Source of the DNA: Rhizobium sp. NFR07
GTDB lineage: Bacteria > Pseudomonadota > Alphaproteobacteria > Rhizobiales > Rhizobiaceae
Direction of reading: 5' to 3'
Length of the DNA: 64,000 bases
Assembly: GCF_900111905.1 (NCBI RefSeq)
Contig: NZ_FOKM01000001.1
Location: 372,001 to 436,000 of the forward strand
The notes beneath the pieces are model-generated. The model had not been told where the DNA came from, ran no database searches, and worked only from the letters and a program-made list of their open reading frames with translations. Below are positions 54,737 through 63,430 of this stretch, piece by piece; position 1 is the stretch's first letter; each line of letters starts with the position of its first letter. The position numbers were made by a program, and so were the translations under genes.

Positions 54737-56139
54737 TCGCTTTGGGGCATGCCGGATACTCGTCGTCGGAGACGTGATGCTCGACCATTATGTTCGCGGT
54801 AACGTCAGCCGGATCTCGCCGGAGGCTCCGGTTCTGGTGCTGCATGTTCAGGATCAGAATTCCGCGATCGGCGGCGCCGGCAATGTTGCCGCCAATATCG
54901 CCTCGCTTGGCGGAACGGCCGTGCTCGTAGGACTGGTGGGCGACGATCCGGCCGGCCTGACGCTGCAGGCCATGGGAACGGAGGGGATCGGCACTATCGA
55001 AAAGCGGCTCTATTGCCAGCCGGGCTTCCGGACGATCGAGAAAACCCGTTTTCTGGCCCACGAAACGCATCTTCTGCGGGCTGACTGCGAGGGATCCGCG
55101 ATCGATCCTCATGCTGAAGCCCACATCATCGGCCATATCAACGACGATGATGCGAGCGTTGGTAGACATCGCCCGCCGCAAGGAGATCCCGATTGTGGCC
55201 GATCCCAAGCGGCCGGATTTCTCCTTCTATCGCGGCTGCGCGGTCCTGACGCCGAACCGGCGCGAACTTGCGGCCGCCAGCGGGATAGAAGCCGACACTG
55301 ACGAAGGCATCGCCGCAGGGATGGCGATCGCAATGGATCAGTTCAGGGGTACGGTCGTGCTTACCCGCTCGGAACAGGGGATCTCGCTCTTCCGCCGCGG
55401 ATTGCCGGCTATCCATGAACCTGCGCGAACACGGTTGGCACTCGACGTCTCCGGCGCCGGTGACACGGTTATCGCGGCTCTGACCTTGGCACTCTCTTCC
55501 GGCGAGGACATGAAAACGGCGATGACCGTCGCTAATGCCGCGGCAGCGGTTGCCGTGTCGAAAACCGGTACGGCAACCGTGACGCCCGCCGAACTGGCCG
55601 GCGAGATGCTGCTGGACAGCCTCCCCGTGCTGCAGATGGACAAGCTCTCGACCCTGTCAGTCGCCTGCGCCCAGCGCGAGGCGTGGCGGCGCCAGAAACT
55701 TGTCGTGGGCTTCACCAACGGCTGCTTCGATCTATTGCATCCCGGCCACGTCAAGCTTTTGAAGGAAGCCAAGTCGCAATGCGACCGGCTGATCGTCGCC
55801 CTTAACACCGACGCATCGGTTCGGCGGCTCAAGGGCCCCGAGCGTCCGCTGCAGATGGAAGGCGCGCGCGCGATCGTCATTTCGGCGCTCGATGCGGTCG
55901 ATGCGATCCTTCTCTTTGACGAGGACACGCCGATGGAGCTGATCGCCTCGCTTCGCCCCGACGTGATCTTCAAGGGCGGGGACTACACGCTGGACACCGT
56001 GGTGGGCGGTTCGCTTGTCCAGGGCTATGGCGGGCGCGTCGTGCTCGTCGACTTCGCGGCGGACCAGTCCACGACCGGCCTGATCGAACGGGCACGCACA
56101 CGCCAGCCCACGATCGGATACAGCGAGGTGGTGCACTGA
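54726..56139 (+). pseudogene. hldE: Heptose-7-phosphate kinase / heptose-1-phosphate adenylyltransferase, frameshifted by a small internal deletion
   Basis: Residues 1-140 of one frame (54726 on) match the HldE kinase: LVVGDVMLDHY, SRISPEAPV, GGAGNVAANIASLGG. They stop agreeing after EAHIIGHIN near 55142. The rest follows in another frame from about 55147: MRALVDIARRKEIPIVADPK, VLTPNRREL, VSGAGDTV (kinase anion hole) and the adenylyltransferase half with FTNGCFDLLHPGHVKLL and IFKGGDYTLD. About 20 residues, including the usual LSDYxKG segment, are missing. The second frame might be translated alone from 55111, giving adenylyltransferase plus half a kinase. Confidence 0.75.
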
Positions 56140-56140
56140 C

Positions 56141-57268
56141 ATGGCGCGCTCCAACGAAGCAATGAGAATTCTCGACCAGACGCTGCTGGCCTATGCAGCC
56201 AGGGGGCTGGCACTCTTCAACAAGCGTCGGGGCCTGCCCGAGGCGCCGAAACGGATCGGTATCATCCAGCCGAGTGCGATCGGTGACATGCTGTTGAGTT
56301 CCGGTGTCATCTCGGCCGTTCGCCAGCGCTATCCCGAGGCGCGGGTGCTGCTGTTCCACGGCAGCAACAACGCTCCGGCAGCGCGGATGCTCGAAGCCTC
56401 CGTCGAGCCGGTCCTGTGCAACTTTTCCAGGCCCGACAAGGCGTGGCGGCAATTGTCGGCCGCGCGCCTCGACCTCGTCGTCGATCTGACCCCTTGGCCG
56501 AACCTGACCGCCATGCTCGCGCGTGTCAGCGCGTCATGCGCGGTCGGCTTTGCCCCCAATCCGGCGCGGGGGCGCGTCTTCGATATCGCGGTCGATCATA
56601 GCGGCCGTCGGCATGAGCTGGATAATCTCGCCAGCATGGCGCGTATATTTGATGTCCACGGCGAATACGCGATGCGCCTGCGCACCGATCATTGCGTTGT
56701 CGCGGACAGCCTGCCGCTGGACCGGCTCGTCGTCTGCCATATTGCCGCCGGTGGCCGGCGTGCCGGAGAGAAGGCCTGGCCCAAGGAGCACTGGATCAGC
56801 CTTTGCCGGCAACTAGTCAGGCTGGGCTACATGCCCGGCTTTACCGGCTCGGCCGCAGATGGCTTGCTTGTCGAGCAACTGAGGGCGGAGCTCGGCGATG
56901 ATGCCAATGCGACGCTGTCGCTTTGCGGCAAGATCCCACTCGCCGAAATGGGTGATCTGCTGCGCCGTGCGCGGCTCGTCGTCAGCATCGATACGTCTGT
57001 GCTGCATCTTGCTTCCGCCGTCGGGGCTCGGATTATCGGCCTGCACGGACCGACACGATCCTTCCGCTGGGGGCCGGTCGGTCCGCAGGCTATCGGGCTG
57101 GATTCTCCTCATACGGCGGCAGGCTATATCGTCTATGGAACCGAGACCCATCCGGAAGCTCCTGAGGTCATGCGTGCTCTGAAGCCGGAAACTGTCCTGG
57201 ACACCATCCTGAATTCGATGCCGAGCACTGCGCCTGCTTCGCAGACGGCGATCGCGCAATATGCTTGA
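56141..57268 (+). CDS. Glycosyltransferase family 9 (heptosyltransferase-like)
   Basis: A 375-residue GT-B transferase. IGIIQPSAIGDMLLSSGVI near residue 37 is the acceptor-side motif of heptosyltransferases, LDLVVDLTPWPN near 105, AAGGRRAGEKAWPKEHW near 200 and VSIDTSVLHLASAVGARIIGLHGPT near 280 (D-T-x3-H) the donor site. It would use the ADP-heptose made by its neighbours. It begins one base after hldE and overlaps gmhB by eight bases. Confidence 0.87.
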   Translation: MARSNEAMRILDQTLLAYAARGLALFNKRRGLPEAPKRIGIIQPSAIGDMLLSSGVISAVRQRYPEARVLLFHGSNNAPAARMLEASVEPVLCNFSRPDKAWRQLSAARLDLVVDLTPWPNLTAMLARVSASCAVGFAPNPARGRVFDIAVDHSGRRHELDNLASMARIFDVHGEYAMRLRTDHCVVADSLPLDRLVVCHIAAGGRRAGEKAWPKEHWISLCRQLVRLGYMPGFTGSAADGLLVEQLRAELGDDANATLSLCGKIPLAEMGDLLRRARLVVSIDTSVLHLASAVGARIIGLHGPTRSFRWGPVGPQAIGLDSPHTAAGYIVYGTETHPEAPEVMRALKPETVLDTILNSMPSTAPASQTAIAQYA

Positions 57269-57848
57269 GGTCAGTTCGCTGGCACGGCTTGTTCCGGTTT
57301 ATGACGCGACGGCGCGACGAAGGCCGGCGCTGCTGCTGGATCGCGATGGCGTGCTGAATGTCGATACCGGCTATCTCGGTAGCTACGCCGAGTTCCGCTG
57401 GATACCCGGCGCGTTGGAGGCTCTCGCGATCTTCGCGCGGGCCAACTGGCATATCTGTGTCGTGACCAACCAGTCCGGCATCGCCCGCGGTTATTTCAGC
57501 GCCGAGGACGTGGAGCGACTGCATCGGCAGATCGCGGCGGATGCACATAAGGCCGGAGGACGCATCGACGCGTTCTTCTACTGTCCGTTCCATCCGGAAA
57601 GCCGGATCGACCACTATCGGGCGGCCGATCATATCGACCGAAAACCCAACCCGGGCATGCTGTTCAAGGCGCTGCATCGCTGTAATGCCGACGCACATTT
57701 TTCGATCATGATCGGCGACAAGCCGAGCGATATCGAAGCCGGGCACCGTGCCGGTATCGACAGTTACCGTTTCCCAGGCGGACGGCTGGATGATTTCCTG
57801 GCAGGCGTCATGCGGGCACGGATCGCCAAGATCACTGCACTTCGTTGA
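57261..57848 (+). CDS. gmhB: D-glycero-beta-D-manno-heptose 1,7-bisphosphate 7-phosphatase
   Basis: A 195-residue HAD phosphatase. ALLLDRDGVLNVDTGYL near residue 25 is motif I (DxD), VVTNQSGIARGYF near 68 motif II, CPFHPE near 105 the zinc-loop region, and RKPNPGMLF with MIGDKPSDIEAG give motifs III and IV. This is the normal GmhB pattern. It removes the C-7 phosphate from heptose bisphosphate between the two HldE steps. Its end overlaps the convergent gntR by 17 bases. Confidence 0.87.
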   Translation: MLEVSSLARLVPVYDATARRRPALLLDRDGVLNVDTGYLGSYAEFRWIPGALEALAIFARANWHICVVTNQSGIARGYFSAEDVERLHRQIAADAHKAGGRIDAFFYCPFHPESRIDHYRAADHIDRKPNPGMLFKALHRCNADAHFSIMIGDKPSDIEAGHRAGIDSYRFPGGRLDDFLAGVMRARIAKITALR

Positions 57849-58596
57849 TATAGCGGTGATTGGCGGTGGTCGCCCGGTGGGAGGCGATCAGCACCGGCAC
57901 GGCCATCTGATCATAGGCAACCTCGTCAATGGTCAATACGGCTGCCGGCAGCTTCAGGCCGAGCCAGCGCGCGTCTTCCTCATTGGCAAGATCCGCACCG
58001 ATCTGTTCGCGAACCGCGGAGATCCGGATGCCGTGGTGTTCCAGCAGATGCAGGTAGAAGAGCGAGGGAATGTCTTCTGCCGATTCCGGAAAATCGGCAA
58101 CACGCTCGCGCGGGAGCGTCAGTGTCTCATGCATGATCGGCCTGTCGTCGACAGTTCTGACGCGATGGAAAGAGACGACCGGCGCGCCCTCATCGATATG
58201 CAGCTTCTGTGCCTCTGTCGCAGACGCAGTTCCATTTGCAAGAGTGGTGACCATCGTCACCGACTTGCTGAGCGATCCGTCGAGACCATGAAGGCGGAAA
58301 TACTGGAAGAAGAGGCGCAGGCTGTGCTGCGGCTTGCGGCCGGTCACGACGGTTCCCGTCTTGCGGCGGCGGCTGAGCAGCCCGTCATTGGTCAGATCCA
58401 TCAACGCACGGCGGATGGTACCAACGGCAACCCCGTAGGTTTGCGACAGCGCGACTTCGCTCGGCAGGACCGAACCGGGCTCCAATTTGCCAAGCATGAT
58501 AGCTTCGGTGATCTGCCTTTTAACGATCTCATAGAGTGGCAAGGACAGTTCGCCGAGTCGTTGTTCATCTGCTGAAATATTGGGCAGTTCTGGCAA
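57832..58596 (-). CDS. GntR family (HutC/UTRA subfamily) regulator
   Basis: A 254-residue repressor-like protein with a TTG start eight bases after GAGG. The N-terminal winged HTH (LGKLEPGSVLPSEVALSQTYGVAVGTIRRALMDLTNDGLLSRRRKTGTVV) is followed by a UTRA effector domain (APVVSFHRVRTVDDRPIMHETLTLP). It diverges from the peptidase/transporter operon and most likely controls it; a palindrome ACTATATAGT lies between them. The effector is unknown. Confidence 0.87.
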   Translation of the reverse strand: MPELPNISADEQRLGELSLPLYEIVKRQITEAIMLGKLEPGSVLPSEVALSQTYGVAVGTIRRALMDLTNDGLLSRRRKTGTVVTGRKPQHSLRLFFQYFRLHGLDGSLSKSVTMVTTLANGTASATEAQKLHIDEGAPVVSFHRVRTVDDRPIMHETLTLPRERVADFPESAEDIPSLFYLHLLEHHGIRISAVREQIGADLANEEDARWLGLKLPAAVLTIDEVAYDQMAVPVLIASHRATTANHRYINEVQ

Positions 58597-58647
58597 TTAT
58601 TTGCCTCTTCTTTAGAGTTGACTCATCGAGCCGATCTACGCAGTATT

Positions 58648-58657
58648 ACTATATAGT
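58648..58657. promoter_or_regulatory. Candidate GntR/UTRA operator
   Basis: The perfect palindrome ACTATATAGT lies in an AT-rich stretch between gntR (start 58596) and the M20 gene (start 58713), with a TTGACT element at 58618-58623. HutC-type regulators often bind short palindromes of this kind over the promoter. Candidate only. Confidence 0.4.
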
Positions 58658-58712
58658 TTATATTAAAGCGCAAGCCGAGCAGGAATGCGCCGAGGTGCCG
58701 AGGATATCGCGA

Positions 58713-60026
58713 ATGGCCGACCAGCAACCTGCCGTGGATCATGACACGCTTGCGTCTGCCATGGCAGTGATCGAGCGCGATGTCGAGAGCGCGGTTGCCG
58801 ATCTGTCGCGAATGATTGCGGTTGATACGTCCTTCCCACCCGGCGAGGGTTACGGCCCCTTCGCCGACCTGATGGCCGAATTGCTGGCGCCGCTCGGCTT
58901 CGCATCCGACCGCGTGACCGTGCCGCGGGATCTTTGGTACGTCGCCGGCGGTCCCGCCTCTGGCGAGCGCGTCAATCTCGTCGCCACCCGGGGAAGCGGC
59001 AAGCCGGTCTGCGGCCTCTACTATCACGTCGATACGGTTCCGGTCGCTCCCGGCTGGACACGCAATCCGCTCGAACTGACGATCGAGGATGACAACCTAT
59101 ACGGCCTCGGCGCTGCCGATATGAAGGGCACGATCGCGGCGACGCTTCTTGCGCTGCGCGCGGCGAAGGAATGCGGTGTTGAGCTAGCTTACGATCCGAT
59201 GCTGCTCCTCTGCACCGATGAAGAGGGCGGGCTCTACCCGGGCATCCGTTATCTGGCCGAGCAGGACATGCTGAAGGGCCATATCCTCAATTTCAACGGC
59301 TCCGCCGCGCCGCGCGTCTGGGCCGGCTGTTTCGGCATCTTCAACCTGCAGGTCACCATTGCAGGTCATGCAGTGCATGCGGGCGAAGGCAATCGTACAG
59401 GCGCGGGCATAAATGCGATCGAGGGTGCACTGCCGGTGCTCAATGCGATTGCAGCTCTCAAGCCGGAAGTCGCCAAGCGTGCTTCGAAGCTCACACCGCC
59501 ACCGCATGCGACCGGACCATTGCGGCCGTCGCTGACGATTTCCGCCATTAATGGTGGAACTGCCGGCGGTCAGGTTCCGGCCGAGATCAAGATCCTTGTC
59601 TCACGCCGCTATGCGCCGGAGGAAAATTACGAGGAAGCACGTGCCGAGATCGAGACTGCCATCCGTGACTGTGTCGCCGGCACTGACCTGGGTTTGAAAA
59701 TCGATCTCGTCGGTCATCTTATCCCGACCGACGATCCGGAAGGTCCGCACTGGCCGCGCTGGCAGAGAGCATTGTCCGAGGGTTTCGGTTACAAGCCGGA
59801 AGACTTCCACAAATGGGGCGCAGCAAGCTGCTCGGACTTCGGTTACGTGCAGAAGGCCGGCTTCGGGCCGGAAGTGCTGCTCGGCGGCCTTGGTCGTCCG
59901 GAAAGCTGCATCCACAGCCCGGAAGAACACACGACCCGCCAGGACATCATCGCGCTTGCCAAGAGCATTCTTTCCTATCTCGCGGCGGACTTCGCCGCAG
60001 ACGCCATTCCTGAAAACCGCAGCTGA
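58713..60026 (+). CDS. M20 family metallopeptidase (ArgE/DapE/carboxypeptidase type)
   Basis: About 437 residues from the ATG at 58713 (GAGG nine bases upstream; the frame is open further but without a site). Metal-site motifs are GLYYHVDTVPV near residue 90 (H and D), GLGAADMKGT near 128, LLCTDEEGGLYPG near 160 (E-E) and IHSPEEHT near 410 (His). The lid domain lies between about 190 and 310. It would deacylate or hydrolyse an imported amide or peptide. It heads the operon with a family-5 importer, so both likely serve one substrate. Confidence 0.87.
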   Translation: MADQQPAVDHDTLASAMAVIERDVESAVADLSRMIAVDTSFPPGEGYGPFADLMAELLAPLGFASDRVTVPRDLWYVAGGPASGERVNLVATRGSGKPVCGLYYHVDTVPVAPGWTRNPLELTIEDDNLYGLGAADMKGTIAATLLALRAAKECGVELAYDPMLLLCTDEEGGLYPGIRYLAEQDMLKGHILNFNGSAAPRVWAGCFGIFNLQVTIAGHAVHAGEGNRTGAGINAIEGALPVLNAIAALKPEVAKRASKLTPPPHATGPLRPSLTISAINGGTAGGQVPAEIKILVSRRYAPEENYEEARAEIETAIRDCVAGTDLGLKIDLVGHLIPTDDPEGPHWPRWQRALSEGFGYKPEDFHKWGAASCSDFGYVQKAGFGPEVLLGGLGRPESCIHSPEEHTTRQDIIALAKSILSYLAADFAADAIPENRS

Positions 60027-60049
60027 CGTATCAAAAAGGGAACATACAC

Positions 60050-61597
60050 ATGCTGGAAATGAAACGCCGCTTCTTCCTCGCCGGCACCGCGGCCATTCTG
60101 GCCGCGCCGTCCATGAGCTTCGCCCAGTCAGCGCCTGCCAAGGGTGGCACGCTGAAGATCTCCGTCGACCAGGCCGCGAGCGTCATTCATCCGCTGCTGA
60201 CCCGCGTCAACCCGGAATACATGATCACGGAACTGCTCTATTCCAACCTGACGCGTCTGAAGGTCGACATGTCGATCGAGCCGGATCTCGCTGAAAGCTG
60301 GACGGCCAACGACGCCCTGACCGAGTGGACCTTCAAGCTGCGCACCGGCGTGACATTCCATGACGGCTCGGCCTTCACCGCAAACGACGTCGTCGCGACC
60401 TTCAAGGCCATTCTCGACCCGGCAACCGCCTCGCCGGGCCGCAACAATGTCGGCCCGATCGCCGATATCGTTGCCGTCGACGATGCGACCGTGCTGTTCA
60501 AGCTCTCCACCGCCTATGCCGACCTGCCGGTCTCGGTTGCCTATACCAACGCCCGCATCATCCCGGCTTCGATCGCCACAGGCGACCTGAAGAGCCTGTC
60601 GACCAAGGCCGTCGGCACCGGCCCGTTCAAGCTCGTATCGTATGAGCCGGATCGCCTGATCGTCGTCGAGCGCAACGAGAAATACTACGATCCGGCACGT
60701 CCGTATCTCGACCGCGTCGAAGTCCAGGTCTTCCCGGATATCTCGGCTGAAGGTTCGGCGCTGATCTCCGGCAATATCGACATCATCTCCACCATCCAGC
60801 CGACCGAATTCCTGCGTATCGACGGCACGGATGGTATCGACGCTCTGCGCACGCCATCCGGCCAGTTCTGCAACATCAACTTCGGTTGCGACACCGCACC
60901 GTTCAACGACGCCCGCGTCCGCAAGGCGATCGCGCTCACCGTCGACCGCGAGGCGATGGTCGGCTTCGTCACCGAAGGTTTCGGCACGACCGGCAACGAC
61001 ACGCCGCTCAACCCGTCCTACCAGTTCTTCAAGAGCGTGAAGCAGCGCGAGGCCAATATCGAGGAAGCCAAGAAGCTTCTGGCCGAGGCAGGCTTCCCGA
61101 ACGGTCTCGAAGCGACATTGATCGCCTCCGACCGCCCGGCCGTCCGCACCCAGCTTGCCGTCGCGCTGCGCGAAATGGCTAAGGAAGCCGGCATCACCAT
61201 CAACGTTCAGACGATGCCGCACGCGACCTACCTGGAACAGGTCTGGAAGAAGGGCTCGTTCTACGTCGGATTCTACAACATGCAGCCGACCCCGGACGGC
61301 ATCTTCAAGCTGCTCTACACCTCGGATGCAGCCTGGAACGAGACGCGCTGGAACAACAAGGACTTCGACGCGCTCGTGGCGGAAGCCCGCGGCACGACCG
61401 ACGAAGAAAAGCGCACCGAACTCTACACCAAGGCGCAGGAAATCATGAACGAGGAAGTACCCTCGATCATCCCGTCCTTCTTCGACGTTCTCGCCGCCAA
61501 GCGCAGCTGGGTGCAGAATTTCGAAGCGCATCCGCGCGCATCCGTCTTCCGCCTCGACTACGTCTCGCTCTCCAGCGACGCGCCGAAGCGCGGTTGA
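60050..61597 (+). CDS. ABC transporter substrate-binding protein, family 5 (peptide/nickel type)
   Basis: A 515-residue exported binding protein. The signal KRRFFLAGTAAILAAPSMSFA has a twin-arginine look (RRFFLAG). Family 5 marks are LAESWTANDALTEWTFKLRTGVTFHDG near residue 85, ANDVVATFKAILDP following, and VRKAIALTVDREAMV near 290. It is the receptor of the Dpp/Opp-like importer encoded downstream. Ligands in this family include peptides, opines and sugars; here the M20 gene suggests an amide-bonded compound. Confidence 0.9.
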   Translation: MLEMKRRFFLAGTAAILAAPSMSFAQSAPAKGGTLKISVDQAASVIHPLLTRVNPEYMITELLYSNLTRLKVDMSIEPDLAESWTANDALTEWTFKLRTGVTFHDGSAFTANDVVATFKAILDPATASPGRNNVGPIADIVAVDDATVLFKLSTAYADLPVSVAYTNARIIPASIATGDLKSLSTKAVGTGPFKLVSYEPDRLIVVERNEKYYDPARPYLDRVEVQVFPDISAEGSALISGNIDIISTIQPTEFLRIDGTDGIDALRTPSGQFCNINFGCDTAPFNDARVRKAIALTVDREAMVGFVTEGFGTTGNDTPLNPSYQFFKSVKQREANIEEAKKLLAEAGFPNGLEATLIASDRPAVRTQLAVALREMAKEAGITINVQTMPHATYLEQVWKKGSFYVGFYNMQPTPDGIFKLLYTSDAAWNETRWNNKDFDALVAEARGTTDEEKRTELYTKAQEIMNEEVPSIIPSFFDVLAAKRSWVQNFEAHPRASVFRLDYVSLSSDAPKRG

Positions 61598-61608
61598 TCC
61601 GTCACCAT

Positions 61609-61632
61609 GCCGGACGCCTTCGGGCGTCCGGC
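61609..61632 (+). promoter_or_regulatory. Ten-base-pair UUCG hairpin between binding protein and permease genes
   Basis: GCCGGACGCC and GGCGTCCGGC form a perfect stem closed by TTCG, an extra-stable tetraloop, twelve bases after the binding-protein stop. No T-run follows. It probably stabilises the upstream mRNA or reduces readthrough, raising binding protein over permease. Confidence 0.6.
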
Positions 61633-61685
61633 CATCTCGACCGAGGAACACGCCCCTGTCACCGAATTACATAGCCAAGCGGCTG

Positions 61686-62603
61686 GTGATGATCGTCTAT
61701 ACGCTCTTCATCGTATCGCTCATCGTCTTCGCCATAACCCAGATCCTGCCTGCCGACGCCGCGGTCATGATGCTGGGCGAGAACGCCACCCAGGAGGCGC
61801 TTGATGCGCTGCGCCAGACCATGGGTCTGGACGCGCCGATCTGGCAGCAATATTTCAGCTGGCTCTGGCACGTCGTGCAGGGCGATCTCGGGACCTCGCT
61901 GCGCACCGGCCAGCCGGTCGGCCCGGTCATGTTCGAGGCGCTCGGGCGTTCGCTTCTGCTGGCCGTGCTGTCCATCGGTCTCATGCTGGTGCTTGCCATC
62001 CCGCTCGGCATCATCGCGGCCGTCCGCCGCGGCAAGATCGCCGACATGTTGGTCAGCCTCGTGTCCTATGCCGGTGTGGCGCTGCCGGAATTCGTTACCG
62101 CGACCATCGCCGTTCTCGTCTTCGCCGACTGGATGAAGTGGCTGCCGCCGACCGGCTATGTTCCTCTGACGGAAAACTTCACGGCCGGCCTCGCCCACCT
62201 CGTGCTGCCCGTCTGCGTCATCTCGGTGATCCTGATCGCCCACGTCTCGCGCATGGTTCGCTCCGAACTCGTCGACGTGCTGCATACGGACTATATCCGT
62301 GCTGCCCGCCTCAAGGGTATTCCGCGCCGCGAAGTCCTGCGTCGCCATGCGCTGCGCAACGCGCTTCTGCCGACGATCACCATCGTCGCGCTCGACGTCG
62401 GTTATCTTCTTGGCGGCGTCATCGTTGTGGAAGAGATCTTCGCCATTCCCGGCATCGGCCGCCAGCTGATCGTCGCCATCCAGGCGCGCGACCTGCCTGC
62501 CATCCAGGCCGGCGTGCTGATCATGGCCGCCACTTACTCCATCGTCAATTTCATCGCCGACATCCTCTATGCCTGGCTCGACAAGAGGATCCAGTATGAC
62601 TGA
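61686..62603 (+). CDS. ABC transporter permease, DppB/OppB type
   Basis: About 305 residues with six helices, beginning VYTLFIVSLIVFAITQILPADAA. RQTMGLDAPIWQQYFSWLW near residue 40 is the usual periplasmic segment, and RAARLKGIPRREVLRRHALRNALLP near 200 is the EAA coupling loop. A GTG/ATG start is used here. The family's normal N-terminus (..YIAKRLV) continues ten codons upstream to a CTG at 61656 that has GAGG at good distance, so the true start may be that CTG. It overlaps the next permease by eight bases. Confidence 0.85.
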   Translation: MMIVYTLFIVSLIVFAITQILPADAAVMMLGENATQEALDALRQTMGLDAPIWQQYFSWLWHVVQGDLGTSLRTGQPVGPVMFEALGRSLLLAVLSIGLMLVLAIPLGIIAAVRRGKIADMLVSLVSYAGVALPEFVTATIAVLVFADWMKWLPPTGYVPLTENFTAGLAHLVLPVCVISVILIAHVSRMVRSELVDVLHTDYIRAARLKGIPRREVLRRHALRNALLPTITIVALDVGYLLGGVIVVEEIFAIPGIGRQLIVAIQARDLPAIQAGVLIMAATYSIVNFIADILYAWLDKRIQYD

Positions 62604-63420
62604 GTTCATGAAACGTCTGCTGAAGACGCCTCAGGGCGCCATCGGTCTCGGCCTCGTGGTTCTGGTCCTGCTGATCGTCGTCGCCGGCCCGCTGGTTGCT
62701 CCGCACGATCCGGAAAAGCTCGCGCCGCTCGCCCGATACAAGGGTCCGAGCCTGACCTACTGGCTCGGCACCGACCAGTATGGCCGCGACATCTTCAGCC
62801 GTCTTCTGATCGGCGCCCGTGCCACCGTCGTCATGGCGGTCGCCGCCACTATCGTCGGCACGCTGATCGGCGCGCTGATCGGCACCGCATCCGCCTTCCT
62901 TGGCGGCCGCGCCGACGAACTGATCATGCGCACGATCGACGCCGTCATGTCGATCCCCAGCCTGCTTTTTGCACTTCTCGTGGTGAACCTCCTCGGCTCC
63001 AGCACCGTCAATGCGCTGGTTGCCGTCGCCATCGCCTTTGCGCCGGGCATGGCCCGCATCACCCGAAGCGTCGCGCTATCGGTGCGCAAGCAGGATTACG
63101 TCAACGCGGCCATCGCCCGTGGCGAAAGCTCGGCTTACATCATCCGTCGCGAGATGCTGCCGAACGTCATTGCGCCAATCATCGTCGAGATGACGATCCG
63201 CGTGTCTTTTGCCGTGATGTTGTTTGCGACGCTCTCCTTCCTTGGCCTCGGCGCACAGCCGCCGGCTGCCGAATGGGGCCTGATGGTCTCGGAAGCGCGC
63301 CGCTACATGCACCTTTCCGCCGGCATCCTGATCTGGCCGAGCGTGGCGATCGCCATCGTCGCCGTCGGCTTCAACCTTCTGGGCGACGGTCTCCGCGATG
63401 CCCTCAATCCGCGGACCTGA
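62596..63420 (+). CDS. ABC transporter permease, DppC/OppC type
   Basis: About 274 residues from the ATG at 62596, overlapping the previous stop. The N-terminal helix (IGLGLVVLVLLIVVAGPLVAP) is followed by YWLGTDQYGRDIFSRLLIGARAT, the signature of DppC-type permeases, then further helices and the coupling loop AAIARGESSAYIIRREMLPNVIAP. It pairs with the preceding permease in the membrane channel. Confidence 0.9.
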   Translation: MTEFMKRLLKTPQGAIGLGLVVLVLLIVVAGPLVAPHDPEKLAPLARYKGPSLTYWLGTDQYGRDIFSRLLIGARATVVMAVAATIVGTLIGALIGTASAFLGGRADELIMRTIDAVMSIPSLLFALLVVNLLGSSTVNALVAVAIAFAPGMARITRSVALSVRKQDYVNAAIARGESSAYIIRREMLPNVIAPIIVEMTIRVSFAVMLFATLSFLGLGAQPPAAEWGLMVSEARRYMHLSAGILIWPSVAIAIVAVGFNLLGDGLRDALNPRT

Positions 63421-63430
63421 GGTGAAACCC

